In this document: positions 8,394 to 16,500 of the stretch, piece after piece
Layout of the letters: each line of letters starts with the position of its first letter
Position numbering within the stretch: position 1 is the first letter of the stretch
Assembly (NCBI GenBank): GCA_027435495.1
Contig: DAHZZC010000157.1
Location: forward strand, 1-22,838
Source: Planctomycetales bacterium
GTDB lineage: Bacteria; Planctomycetota; Planctomycetia; Isosphaerales; Isosphaeraceae
Length of the DNA stretch: 22,838 bases
Direction: 5' to 3'
Made by a program: the position numbers and the translations under genes
Notes under the pieces: generated by a model
What the model was told of the DNA's origin: nothing
Database searches by the model: none
What the model saw: only the letters and a program-made list of their open reading frames with translations

Positions 8394-10037
8394 ATGTCAA
8401 CATTCAAACCGAATATCTGGTTCAATGCCCTCCTCGCCTTCCTGCTCCTCGTTGCGGTCGGCCGACCGGCGGCGGCCCAGGTGGCGCCGACGATCACCAC
8501 CCACTCCAACGGCCTCCACGGCTATATCCACTACAGTACACGGCCAGACTCCGAGAAGGCGAAATTCACCGCGGGGATCGGGTTCTACTCGGCCGTCTGG
8601 GCGCTGATCGACCGGCCCTACACCGGATTTCAGATCGGCCTGCCCGGCTGCTGGATCCTCCCCGACAACTCGGATAACAAGGACCGTCCGCTCGCTCCCG
8701 TGGGCACGCTGGCCCGAAACTGGAAGGAACGCGGACCGACCTGGGGAAGTGTTTTTCAGACGGTCGAGGGCGGGCTCGGTTACTGGGCAGGGAATCATTT
8801 CCGCTACGACTGGCCGAAGTTCAGCATGAACGCCACACCCCAGTGTTACGATTACGAGGTCGGCTCGCCCGGGTGGTCCTTCTTTTACCATAACGAGTCA
8901 CTGCCGGACAATCGCCTCGGAATCGCCCAGCTTAGCAATCGCCTGCTCATCCCGCCCGACGGACTTCCCTTCCGAGACCGACGCGACGGGCAATTCCTCG
9001 GCTATGCCTGGCTGGCCCTCCCCTTCACCGCCCCGACCCCGGAAGACCCGCCAACGGGCGACCAGAGCTGGACCTGCTTCCTCAACGCCGCCAACTTCAA
9101 GGGCCCGATTGCGTTCTACGTCCCGGAGACCTGGAGCAAGATCGGCGCGATCTTCCACGAACCGTTCCTCCACGGTCGCGGCCTCGATGCCCGTCCCGGC
9201 GTGGTGGGCGGCGGCGCGATCGAGATCAACACAGTGCCTCGCCTCGAAGCTCGCGACAGCAAGGGCAGAGTGTATTCCCGCATCCCCCGGCTACACTTTC
9301 CTGTCGATGAACGGGGCGAGGCGGTCCTGGTGCAGGATGTCACCTATTTCTCGAAAGCGGCGTTGTACAACGCGATCCTGCGATGGCGTGACGAGGATGT
9401 CCCCTGTACCGGTGCCTTCGATCCGGCCGGCATCTCGAAACCCATCCTGACCACCAGCCCGACCCAATACGATCAGGGCGGCAAACCGATCACCGACGTC
9501 GAGGAGATCTGCTCGACCCACGTGTTCCCTGGAAATCGTTGGGGGATGAAATGGTCTCGCAACGCCATCACGCGCCCTGGTGATTTCCCCGAATACTTCC
9601 GCCACGAGGGCGAAAAGCGGATCCCGATCCGATCGAGCGATGTCCCGCCCGAGACCGGCCTGACGACTCAAACCTTCCCCGCGTCGACCGGGGGTACGGC
9701 CTACATCACACCGACTTCCCCCGCCTGGAAAACCCCGGGGCCGGCCACACCGACCACGACCGTCACCCTGATCGATGGGTCCACGGTCACCTACGCCTGG
9801 TATCGCTTCATCGATCAGCCCGTCTTTCAGCAGTACCACTGGGACGAGGCGAAGAAGGAACGCCTGCAAAAACTGGTCGCCGCGATCCACTCGCGCTGGA
9901 CCATCGATCGCGACTACATGCCGCCACCCCGTTCGGGCTCTCTTGTCCGGCTCGACCCGGCCCTCATCGTGACCCCGCCGAAGGGGATGGAAACCGGTTA
10001 TGTCCCCATCGTCGTCGGCCAGCGCCCGAGCAAGTAA
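8394..10037 (+). CDS. Secreted protein of unknown function, 547 aa
   Basis: I do not recognise the family. ATG 8394 is chosen over upstream in-frame ATGs near 8322 because AAAGGA precedes it by 6 nt and it gives a clean signal peptide: hydrophobic core LLAFLLLVAVG, then PAAA|Q with cleavage expected after Ala28. The mature part is rich in aromatic residues and in Gly/Pro, with no membrane segment after the signal, and contains patches such as HGYIHYSTRPDSEKAK, YYAGNHFRYDWPKFS-like aromatic segments, CYDYEVGSPGW and a C-terminal YHWDEAKKERLQKLV helix. There are six Cys in the mature chain. It sits 50 bp upstream of the DUF6807 gene on the same strand, and the two leaders share VGRPAAAQVA at residues 22-31. 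A role in outer-envelope carbohydrate or ligand handling is conceivable from the partner but not shown. Confidence 0.85.
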   Translation: MSTFKPNIWFNALLAFLLLVAVGRPAAAQVAPTITTHSNGLHGYIHYSTRPDSEKAKFTAGIGFYSAVWALIDRPYTGFQIGLPGCWILPDNSDNKDRPLAPVGTLARNWKERGPTWGSVFQTVEGGLGYWAGNHFRYDWPKFSMNATPQCYDYEVGSPGWSFFYHNESLPDNRLGIAQLSNRLLIPPDGLPFRDRRDGQFLGYAWLALPFTAPTPEDPPTGDQSWTCFLNAANFKGPIAFYVPETWSKIGAIFHEPFLHGRGLDARPGVVGGGAIEINTVPRLEARDSKGRVYSRIPRLHFPVDERGEAVLVQDVTYFSKAALYNAILRWRDEDVPCTGAFDPAGISKPILTTSPTQYDQGGKPITDVEEICSTHVFPGNRWGMKWSRNAITRPGDFPEYFRHEGEKRIPIRSSDVPPETGLTTQTFPASTGGTAYITPTSPAWKTPGPATPTTTVTLIDGSTVTYAWYRFIDQPVFQQYHWDEAKKERLQKLVAAIHSRWTIDRDYMPPPRSGSLVRLDPALIVTPPKGMETGYVPIVVGQRPSK

Positions 10038-10087
10038 GACTTCTTCAGGAGAGGCTTTTCCCATTCCTTTCAGGAGGGCCGTCGACG
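10038..10087 (+). promoter_or_regulatory. Short intercistronic spacer with duplicated AGGAG site
   Basis: TTCAGGAG occurs twice in the 50-bp gap (10044-10051 and 10069-10076). The second copy extends to AGGAGG, 10 nt before ATG 10088, and decides that start. The first copy is a decoy or duplicated ribosome site. The tight spacing supports co-transcription of the two secreted-protein genes. Confidence 0.5.
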
Positions 10088-11074
10088 ATGAAGAGTCCAT
10101 TTTCCGCAAGGCACTTTCCCGGCCTTTTGGCCTCCCTGATCCTGACCGTGGTGGGCCGACCCGCCGCGGCCCAGGTGGCTCTTCCCGACGCCAAACCGGT
10201 CCCCCGAATGCAGGTGCTCCCGCTCCCGGACGATCAGGCCTCGATCCGGCAAGATGGTGTCGAGCGGACCCGATACTATTTCGGCCCGACCCTCCACCGT
10301 CCGTTTCTCTACCCAATCGTCGGTCCCTCCGGCCGGTCCTTGACCCGGATGGGACACCCTCACGACCCGGTAACGCATAGCCACCACAACTCTGTCTGGA
10401 TCGCTCACCACGACGTGAATGGTGACTCGTTCTGGGACGATCGAGGCGCGGGCCGGATCGTCCATCGCCGGATCCTCCGCTACGACGACACCGACGAGGC
10501 CGCCTCGATCGTCGCGCTGAACGCCTGGGTCGGAAAGGGCGGAAAGATCCAGATGATGGAGCGCCGAGGAATCCTCGTGCAGCCGCTCCCGCGGGACGAA
10601 TGGCTTTTGATTCTCGACCTTCAGTTCGAGGCGCAGGGCGGGCCGGTCACGCTCGGCAAGACGCCCTTCGGCCCAATCGGCGTCCGGATGGCGAAGACGA
10701 TCGGCGTGAACGACGGCGGCGGCCTGATCCGCAATTCCGAGGGAAACGTCGGCGAGAAGGGCACCAACGGCGTCTTCTGGAAGCGGGCGCGGTGGGTGGA
10801 TTGCTCGGGCCCGATCACCCCGAAGGCCGCCGAGGGGATCTCCCTGCTCGACCACCCCTCCAACCCCGGCCACCCAACGCCCTTCCACGTCCGAAACGAC
10901 GGCTGGATGGGAGCCAGCCTGACCCTCGATCGGCCGATCACGATCGAGCCGAACAGCCCGCTCCGGCTGCGTTACGGTCTTTGGGTTCACGGCGGTGTTC
11001 CGGGCGTTGAGGCCATCAACGAGCGCTGGAGCCACTTCGCCCGGACGACGGTCCAGGATCTTCCGAGCAGGTAG
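10088..11074 (+). CDS. DUF6807 ('PmoA-like') secreted protein
   Basis: 328 aa with a cleavable signal peptide (MKSPFSARHF, core LLASLILTVVG, PAAA|Q, cleavage after about Ala28). It matches the DUF6807 family by the block RPFLYPIVGPSGRSLTRMG, followed by a His-rich stretch HPHDPVTHSHHNSVWIAHHDVNGDSFWDD and later TPFGPIGVRMAK and LDHPSNPGHPTPFHVRNDGWMG. The family is often mislabelled methane monooxygenase PmoA; nothing here resembles an integral-membrane monooxygenase subunit. The clustered histidines suggest a metal or sugar site by analogy, and DUF6807 genes are often found near sugar-metabolism genes as I recall. That is inference. It is the second gene of a two-gene unit. AGGAGG lies 10 nt upstream of the start. 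Confidence 0.88.
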   Translation: MKSPFSARHFPGLLASLILTVVGRPAAAQVALPDAKPVPRMQVLPLPDDQASIRQDGVERTRYYFGPTLHRPFLYPIVGPSGRSLTRMGHPHDPVTHSHHNSVWIAHHDVNGDSFWDDRGAGRIVHRRILRYDDTDEAASIVALNAWVGKGGKIQMMERRGILVQPLPRDEWLLILDLQFEAQGGPVTLGKTPFGPIGVRMAKTIGVNDGGGLIRNSEGNVGEKGTNGVFWKRARWVDCSGPITPKAAEGISLLDHPSNPGHPTPFHVRNDGWMGASLTLDRPITIEPNSPLRLRYGLWVHGGVPGVEAINERWSHFARTTVQDLPSR

Positions 11075-11137
11075 GATCGAAACGCAAACGCCGCCCGGAA
11101 GTTGGGCGATCGGACGGCGTCTGGCATCGCGGGCCGG

Positions 11138-11180
11138 TCGGGTCGGGTTGGGTCGGGACAGCCTTACCACCCCGACCCGA
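11138..11180. terminator. Candidate bidirectional terminator between convergent genes
   Basis: TCGGGTCGGG (11138-11147) is the exact reverse complement of CCCGACCCGA (11171-11180). A second GGGTCGGG copy (11150-11157) offers an alternative 8-bp stem with a 13-nt loop. It lies between the DUF6807 stop and the stop of the second DUF1559 gene. No T-run follows in either direction, so factor-independent termination is unproven. Confidence 0.45.
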
Positions 11181-11199
11181 TATCGGACAGAGACAACGA

Positions 11200-12366
11200 T
11201 CAATACGAGTCGGAGCTGATGACCTCGCCCTGGGCCCGCGAACCGAGTCCCCAGAGGGTGTTCCAGGCCACGCTCGACTTGAGGAAGCGAACCGAGCCGT
11301 CGGCCATCATGATGTTGGCTCCGCCCGGGTGGAAGCTGGTCAGGCCGATGATGCCGCCGGCATCCCAGTCGGCGTTGGTGCTCCAGAACTCGCAATAGGG
11401 ATACTGCGAGTTGGGCGGGACGACGACGTTACCCAGGGAGTAGGCGTAGAGCCCCATCGCCCAGAACGGGCCGTTCCAGCTCCGCTGACCGCCAGGGCCG
11501 TAGCTCGAGTCGCTCCCGGTCTGCCAGATCGTGGAGCACTGGTTCAGGGCCGACTGCACCAGGCTGCCGCCCAGGGGCATGTTGCCGTACGGCGAGATCA
11601 GGTCGCGTGAGGTGGCGTTCCAGTCCGAGTAATTCTGGTTGCCGATGAAGTCCTGGATCGACTTCTGGAAATCGTTCCAGTCGCCGGTCCGCCACTCGCC
11701 CGCGGCGATGGTGTTCGAGGTCCCATCGGTGACGTCGCTGATCGAGTAGGCCCCGCCGCCGACGCAGAACAACCCGTTGGGGACGCACCGCTGGCCATTG
11801 CTCGTGGCGCCCGGGTCGCACCGCCACATGACGCTCGAGCCGGTGCACATGAAGTAGTTGTTGCCGGGCAGGTAATAGCCCTGCAGTGGCATGTTGTAGA
11901 AGAAGCCCTGGCCGGCGGGCACCGAGATCGACGACGGGCAGATGAAGGAGTTGATCTTCATCGAGATCCCGGTGGCGTTGATCGCCGAGCCGGTGCCATT
12001 ATTCCAGATCTCCCACGAGAAGTTGAGCGCGTTGTAGGCCGGCGTCTGCTCCAGGTAGGGGAGCATCATCGCCTGAGGGCTCCACGAGCCCCAGAGGTTG
12101 TTGTTGCCGCCACCGTACGTCCGGCAGCCGCCCGGCGGAAACGCGTTGTTCGCCGAGTGGTAGTTGTGCAGGCCCAGGCCGAGCTGCTTCAGGTTGTTGG
12201 TGCACTGGGCGCGGCGAGCGGCCTCGCGCGCGGCCTGCACCGCGGGAAGCAAAAGCGCGATCAGAACGGCGATGATGGCGATGACCACCAGCAACTCGAT
12301 CAGGGTAAACCCCCGAACGGTGCGGCCCGGACGGCGGGTCCGGGTCAGGAACGGATTTCCTCGCAT
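11200..12366 (-). CDS. DUF1559 prepilin-like (H-x9-DG) protein, second copy
   Basis: 388 aa, same family as 3389-4450. The leader MRGNPFLTRTRRPGRTVRG is followed by FTLIE, with cleavage expected after Gly19 and Glu24 at mature position 5, then a hydrophobic helix nearly identical to that of the other copy. AAREAARRAQCTNNLKQLGLGLHNYHSANNAFPPGG follows, differing from its paralogue at only a few positions. The tail has SFHPGGANIMMADGSVRFLKSS and GEVISSDSY. The middle (Trp/Asn/Gly-rich, with WRCDPGATSNGQRC) is different. ATG 12366 is chosen because GGGAGG lies 8 nt upstream; a longer reading from 12423 would add 19 residues before a complete prepilin leader. It runs convergently into the DUF6807 gene and lies 375 bp downstream of a lipoprotein gene. 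Confidence 0.93.
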   Translation of the reverse strand: MRGNPFLTRTRRPGRTVRGFTLIELLVVIAIIAVLIALLLPAVQAAREAARRAQCTNNLKQLGLGLHNYHSANNAFPPGGCRTYGGGNNNLWGSWSPQAMMLPYLEQTPAYNALNFSWEIWNNGTGSAINATGISMKINSFICPSSISVPAGQGFFYNMPLQGYYLPGNNYFMCTGSSVMWRCDPGATSNGQRCVPNGLFCVGGGAYSISDVTDGTSNTIAAGEWRTGDWNDFQKSIQDFIGNQNYSDWNATSRDLISPYGNMPLGGSLVQSALNQCSTIWQTGSDSSYGPGGQRSWNGPFWAMGLYAYSLGNVVVPPNSQYPYCEFWSTNADWDAGGIIGLTSFHPGGANIMMADGSVRFLKSSVAWNTLWGLGSRAQGEVISSDSY

Positions 12367-12741
12367 GAATCCAACCTCCCAAAAAACCGACGAGACGATC
12401 GAAAAGAGATGAGATGGACCCACCGAATACGTCGACTCAGGTCCGGAAACCTCAGTCCTCCCGCATCCAGGATCCGAACGGCGCGCATACCAACAAATCC
12501 CGGCCAGGCGGCCACCTGTCCAATCAGAACCCGATCCAAAACAGAAGCGGATCGATTCTATGAAAAAGGGAGCAAGGCCTAAACCGACAAACAGGATCGG
12601 CTGATCAAGCTCCGGCCGGATCTCCCCGGGCAGGAGTTCGTGCGATCGACGGCGAACGACCCTCCGCCGCGAACTCGCACCAGAAGCCCGGGACGCTTCA
12701 GGCCGTCCTCTCGGATCGGCCCGCCCTCGACAACGTACGGA
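12367..12741. other. Gene-free stretch between lipoprotein and DUF1559 genes
   Basis: This stretch is 375 bp long. No frame with domain-like composition, no strong hairpin and no RNA gene are seen. The minus strand has a TAGAAT hexamer near 12555 with a poor -35, so a separate promoter for the downstream DUF1559 gene is possible but not supported. Confidence 0.4.
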
Positions 12742-12951
12742 TTATTTCGGGGCCAAATCCGAGCCCACCCGATCCATGCCCGGCGCCGGTTTCGGAGGCG
12801 TCTTGGTATTCATGTCAACCTTCGGCACATTGGGGAATGGTGCCGTCTTGTTTGTTGTGGAATCGTCACAACCGGCCATCAAAAGGCCGGACACCACCAG
12901 GGGGCTGATTCGCCACAACAACGACCGCACCATCAACGGAGACTTGCGCAT
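12742..12951 (-). CDS. Small lipoprotein, 69 aa
   Basis: Short lipoprotein with basic start MRKSPLMVRSLLWR, hydrophobic core ISPLVVSGL and lipobox LMAGC, followed by DDSTTNK. The mature tail is Pro/Lys/Thr-rich (PKVDMNTKTPPKPAPG) with no domain. I choose ATG 12951, where GAGGG lies 6 nt upstream and a normal lipoprotein leader results. The frame could be extended to 13086, but the added 45 residues are Arg-rich and would bury the leader. It is upstream of the second DUF1559 gene on the same strand, as the 4615-4827 lipoprotein is for the first. The function is unknown. Confidence 0.8.
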   Translation of the reverse strand: MRKSPLMVRSLLWRISPLVVSGLLMAGCDDSTTNKTAPFPNVPKVDMNTKTPPKPAPGMDRVGSDLAPK

Positions 12952-13064
12952 CTGGGACCCTCGATACCATGCTTTCCAAATCGACTTGATGAAACCGTCC
13001 ATCATCAATCTATCGTCCTTCCCGCGGGAGCGAGGATGGGCGTTAGCACGATGGATCAAATTTC

Positions 13065-13093
13065 TGTTTACCCGATACCGCAACATTTCTCAA
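13065..13093 (-). promoter_or_regulatory. Weak candidate sigma70-type promoter
   Basis: On the minus strand TTGAGA (13093-13088) is 17 bp from TAAACA (13070-13065), upstream of the 12742-12951 lipoprotein gene. The -35 is 5/6 to consensus and the -10 is poor. The 12952-13405 gap is otherwise gene-free, AT-richer than the rest of the window, and carries an 8-T run at 13289-13296. Confidence 0.25.
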
Positions 13094-13405
13094 GAGTTCG
13101 CCCCTCGATTTTTTTCGGATTTTCGGAGGCAACCATCGGCCGACGATCCACTTTTTCTGATAGATCCAATGCTCCACGTCAGGGACATTGCTCCGTCCCG
13201 ATGTCCTGTGGGATCGTCACGCGATTCCGTTTATTACAAAAGCGGCATCGAGCCGATTTCGGCCTGACGACCTCGGGCGAATTGGCGGTTTTTTTTCTCG
13301 GCCCTATCGGACGTGCCCGGAGAGTCGTGATGCCACGATCCACTCTCCATTTCGATACATCGCAAGAATCATGCCGGCTACGCAAATTTTAAGGGCACAC
13401 AAACG

Positions 13406-13451
13406 CCCCTCCCTGGCCCGTCATCGGTGACGCGTGCGGGCCCAGGAGGGG
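13406..13451 (-). terminator. Strong stem-loop downstream of the giant gene
   Basis: The 15-nt arms at 13406-13420 and 13437-13451 pair at 13 of 15 positions (7 bp, 2 mismatches, 6 bp) around a 16-nt loop. On the minus strand it lies 50 bp after the stop at 13502 and is followed by CGTTTGTGTG, a modest T-rich tail. It is the probable terminator of the 13502-18652 gene. Confidence 0.6.
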
Positions 13452-13501
13452 ATCTCTGGAGGAAAACAGGGCGTGGCGTGTTGCGGCCTCGCGACCGCGT
13501 C

Positions 13502-16500
13502 TCAATGATTGAACAGGAACGCCGGGCTGTTGATGAGGGCCCAGGCGATGTCCTGCGCGGCGGTCAGCCGGCGGGTGGCAACCTGTTCAATGCTCATCTC
13601 CACATCCCGGCGGAGCGCCAGTAGCGCGGGGTCGGGCCCGATCGGCTTGCGGGCGGCCTCCACGGCGGCCCGGAGCGACTGCAACTTCGGATCGACCGGG
13701 ATCGGCGCCTGGCTCGCGGCGAGGGCGTCGGTCCGCGATCGGTAGCCGGGGTCCATCACGCGGAAGTAGGACAGCAGGACGGCTTTTTGAGCCTCGGTCC
13801 GGATCTCGGGCGCCACGGCGATGGCGGCCCGGAGATCCTCGGCCAGGCTCGGGCCGATCGGGGTGGGGCCTCGGGTCGCGGAGATCCGGAACCGGCCGAG
13901 CGTCCAGTCGTCGCGATACCGGTGATGCAGCTTGATCGTCAGGACGGTCCCACCCGCCCCGCCGATCGGCTGGACGGCCTCGAACGTCGCCCAGTGAACG
14001 ATCCCGGTCATCGGCGAGACCGCCCAGCCGTTCCCGGGCTGCTTCGCGTTGCCGTCGATCGCGTTGACGACCGGGAACCCGGCCTGGCTGAAGTCGGCAA
14101 CGGCATTCCTGAGCTTCACCGGCTTCGCCTGCTTCGGATCGCCCTTCGGACCAGCGAGAATCTCCAGCTCGTTCAGCACGAAGTTCCCGTCGGTGGCACG
14201 GCCGGGACCGTTCCCTGGCAGTTTTGGATCCGGCAAAACCTCCAGCCGGAACCCGGTGATTCCGGCCAGCTCGGTCACAACCTGAAGCGTGACGACCCCA
14301 TTCTTGTTCCGGCCGGTGACGCGGATCGAGCCGTCGGGCTGCTTCTCGGCGACCGACCGGTTCGTGGTCGTCGTCGCCTTCGGTTCGAGGACCACCCACC
14401 GATCGACGATCGACGAGGCGTGCGCCTTCTCCCAGTCGGCAATCGCCTTCACCAGGCCGGTCGACTCGTACGTCTTGAGATCGGCCTGAAGCCGGGCAGC
14501 CTCCTCGGCCTTCTTCTTCTGCTCTTCGGCAACCTTCGAGCCGAGCCCGCTCTCGTAGGCGGCCAGGGCCGACTCGGCCGCGGCGATCCGGGCGAGTCGC
14601 TCGCGCTCGAGCGCCGGCCGCTTGATGGCGAACTCGGTCTCGCGACGGCCCAGCTCCTCGGCCAGCCGGCGGTGGTCCTCCTCGATCGCCTGGATCTCCT
14701 TCCGGCACGTCGCAACCTCGGCCGATGTCGGCGCCCGGTTGAGAATCCTCACGAAAAGCTCGTCAATCAGCTTCGCGTCGTCCGACTGCGCAGCGACCAG
14801 CTTGCTCAGATCGCTCGACGGATCAACCAACGCATCGGCGAGGGTCGGACCGCTGACCAGCGCCATCACCGGCCCTAGTTGCATCCCGCTCGATCGTTCG
14901 CACTCGCAGGCGCTCTCTCGAACCGGGCGGCCGAAGGTCGCCAGGAAGCCGCTCGGCAGTTCGACGCCCGAGTCCGGGAGCGCCGCGGCTCGTGTCCCCG
15001 GCGCGACGCCCGGGATCTTCGAGACCGAGCCCGTCACCCGGTAAACCGCGTCGAGCAGTACCTCGGCCGGCAGCCGTCTCGCCAGCGCGTGCGAATAATT
15101 CACCTTGTCGTCGGCGTTCCACTTGTTCGAATCCACCGAGAGTTGATAGGTCCGCGACTTGCAGATCAGCCGCATCACGTGGCGGACATCGAAGCCGCTC
15201 TTGACGAATTCGCTGGTCAGGTGGTCGAGCAGCTCGGGGTTGCTCGGCGGGTTGCCGGCCCGAATGTCGTCGAGCGGCTCGATGATCCCTGCGCCGAGGA
15301 GGTAGCCCCAGAGGCGGTTGACGTAGCTCCGGGCGAAGTACGGGTTCTCCTTCGAGGTCAGCCAGTCGGCCAGCTCGAGCCGCCGGGGCGAGCCGGCGGG
15401 CGGATGAGGATAGGCATTCTCATACGGGAACCTCGGCGCGGTGACCTTCCGCGTCCGGTCGTGAACGACCTCCGCCTTGCTGGTATCCGCGACGATCTCA
15501 AAGAGCGGCTTGGCGCCCTCGACGGCCGTCCCGCCGAGCATCTGGCCCTTGCTCTCCGGATCGGCCTTCAGATCGACCTGCGCGAAGTAGGCCGCCGTCT
15601 GATAATACTGGTCCTGGGTCCACCGCTCGAACGGGTGGTCGTGGCACTTGTTGCAGTTGAACCGGATCGCCAGGAAAAGCTGAGTCGTGTTCTCCATCGT
15701 GGCGGTCGGCTCGCGGAGAATCTTGAAGTACGAGGCCGCCGGATTCTGTCGGTTCGATCCGGTCGCCGTGAGGATCTCGCGGACGAACCGGTCATACGGC
15801 GTGTTGGACGCGACCTGCTTCCGAATCCAGTCGCGGAAGGCCAGCGAGCCCTCGACACCCAGGAACTTCCGGTTGACCTGAAGCAGGTCGGCCCACTTGT
15901 TCGTCCAGTAATCGACGAAATCCGGGTTGCCGATCAGTCGATCGACCAGTTCGTCGCGCTTCACCTGGCTGGGACGCGGGTCGGCGAGGAACTTCCGGAC
16001 GTCGGCCGACGACGGCGGCAGGCCGGTCAGATCGAGAGAGAGGCGGCGGATGTACTCGGCATCGGTGCAGAGACCCGATGGGAGAATCTTCATCCGCTTC
16101 CACTTCGCCGCGACCAGCTTGTCGATCGTCCCGTAAGCCGGCGGCTCCGACCAGACAAAGTCCGACCGGTCGCCCATCACGGTGAGCGTCGTCGAGGCAT
16201 AGTTCCCCTCGAACCGGGCCAGAACGGGCGCCTCGCCGCGACGGATCGCCGTCATCAGGCCCGACCGCCCGGCGGTCGCCACCTCGGTATTGCCGCTTTC
16301 GAGGAATGCCTCGCGGGTGACGTCGCGGACCTCTCCGTTCGCGTAGGTCGCCAGCACGCGAAGCTGCTGCTTCGTCCCGATCCGCTCGACGACCGGGTTC
16401 ACCGGCGCGACCTCGATCCTGGCGACCTTCGGCGCGGTCAGATCGAGCCGGGCTCCATCGGAAACCCACGATCGGATCGTCTCATAATACGGCTCGCCAG

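Noticed and set aside
10088..11074. Methane monooxygenase subunit PmoA
   Set aside because: The protein is a secreted soluble DUF6807 member; it has no multi-pass membrane topology and no other pmo genes are present.
12872..12890. CCGGCC-N7-GGCCGG hairpin in the lipoprotein gene
   Set aside because: It falls on the conserved lipobox codons and is explained by coding needs in GC-rich DNA.
12640..13392. 250-codon plus-strand frame across the lipoprotein gene and the AT-richer gap
   Set aside because: No ribosome site, no domain, and it overlaps a lipobox-bearing gene on the other strand.
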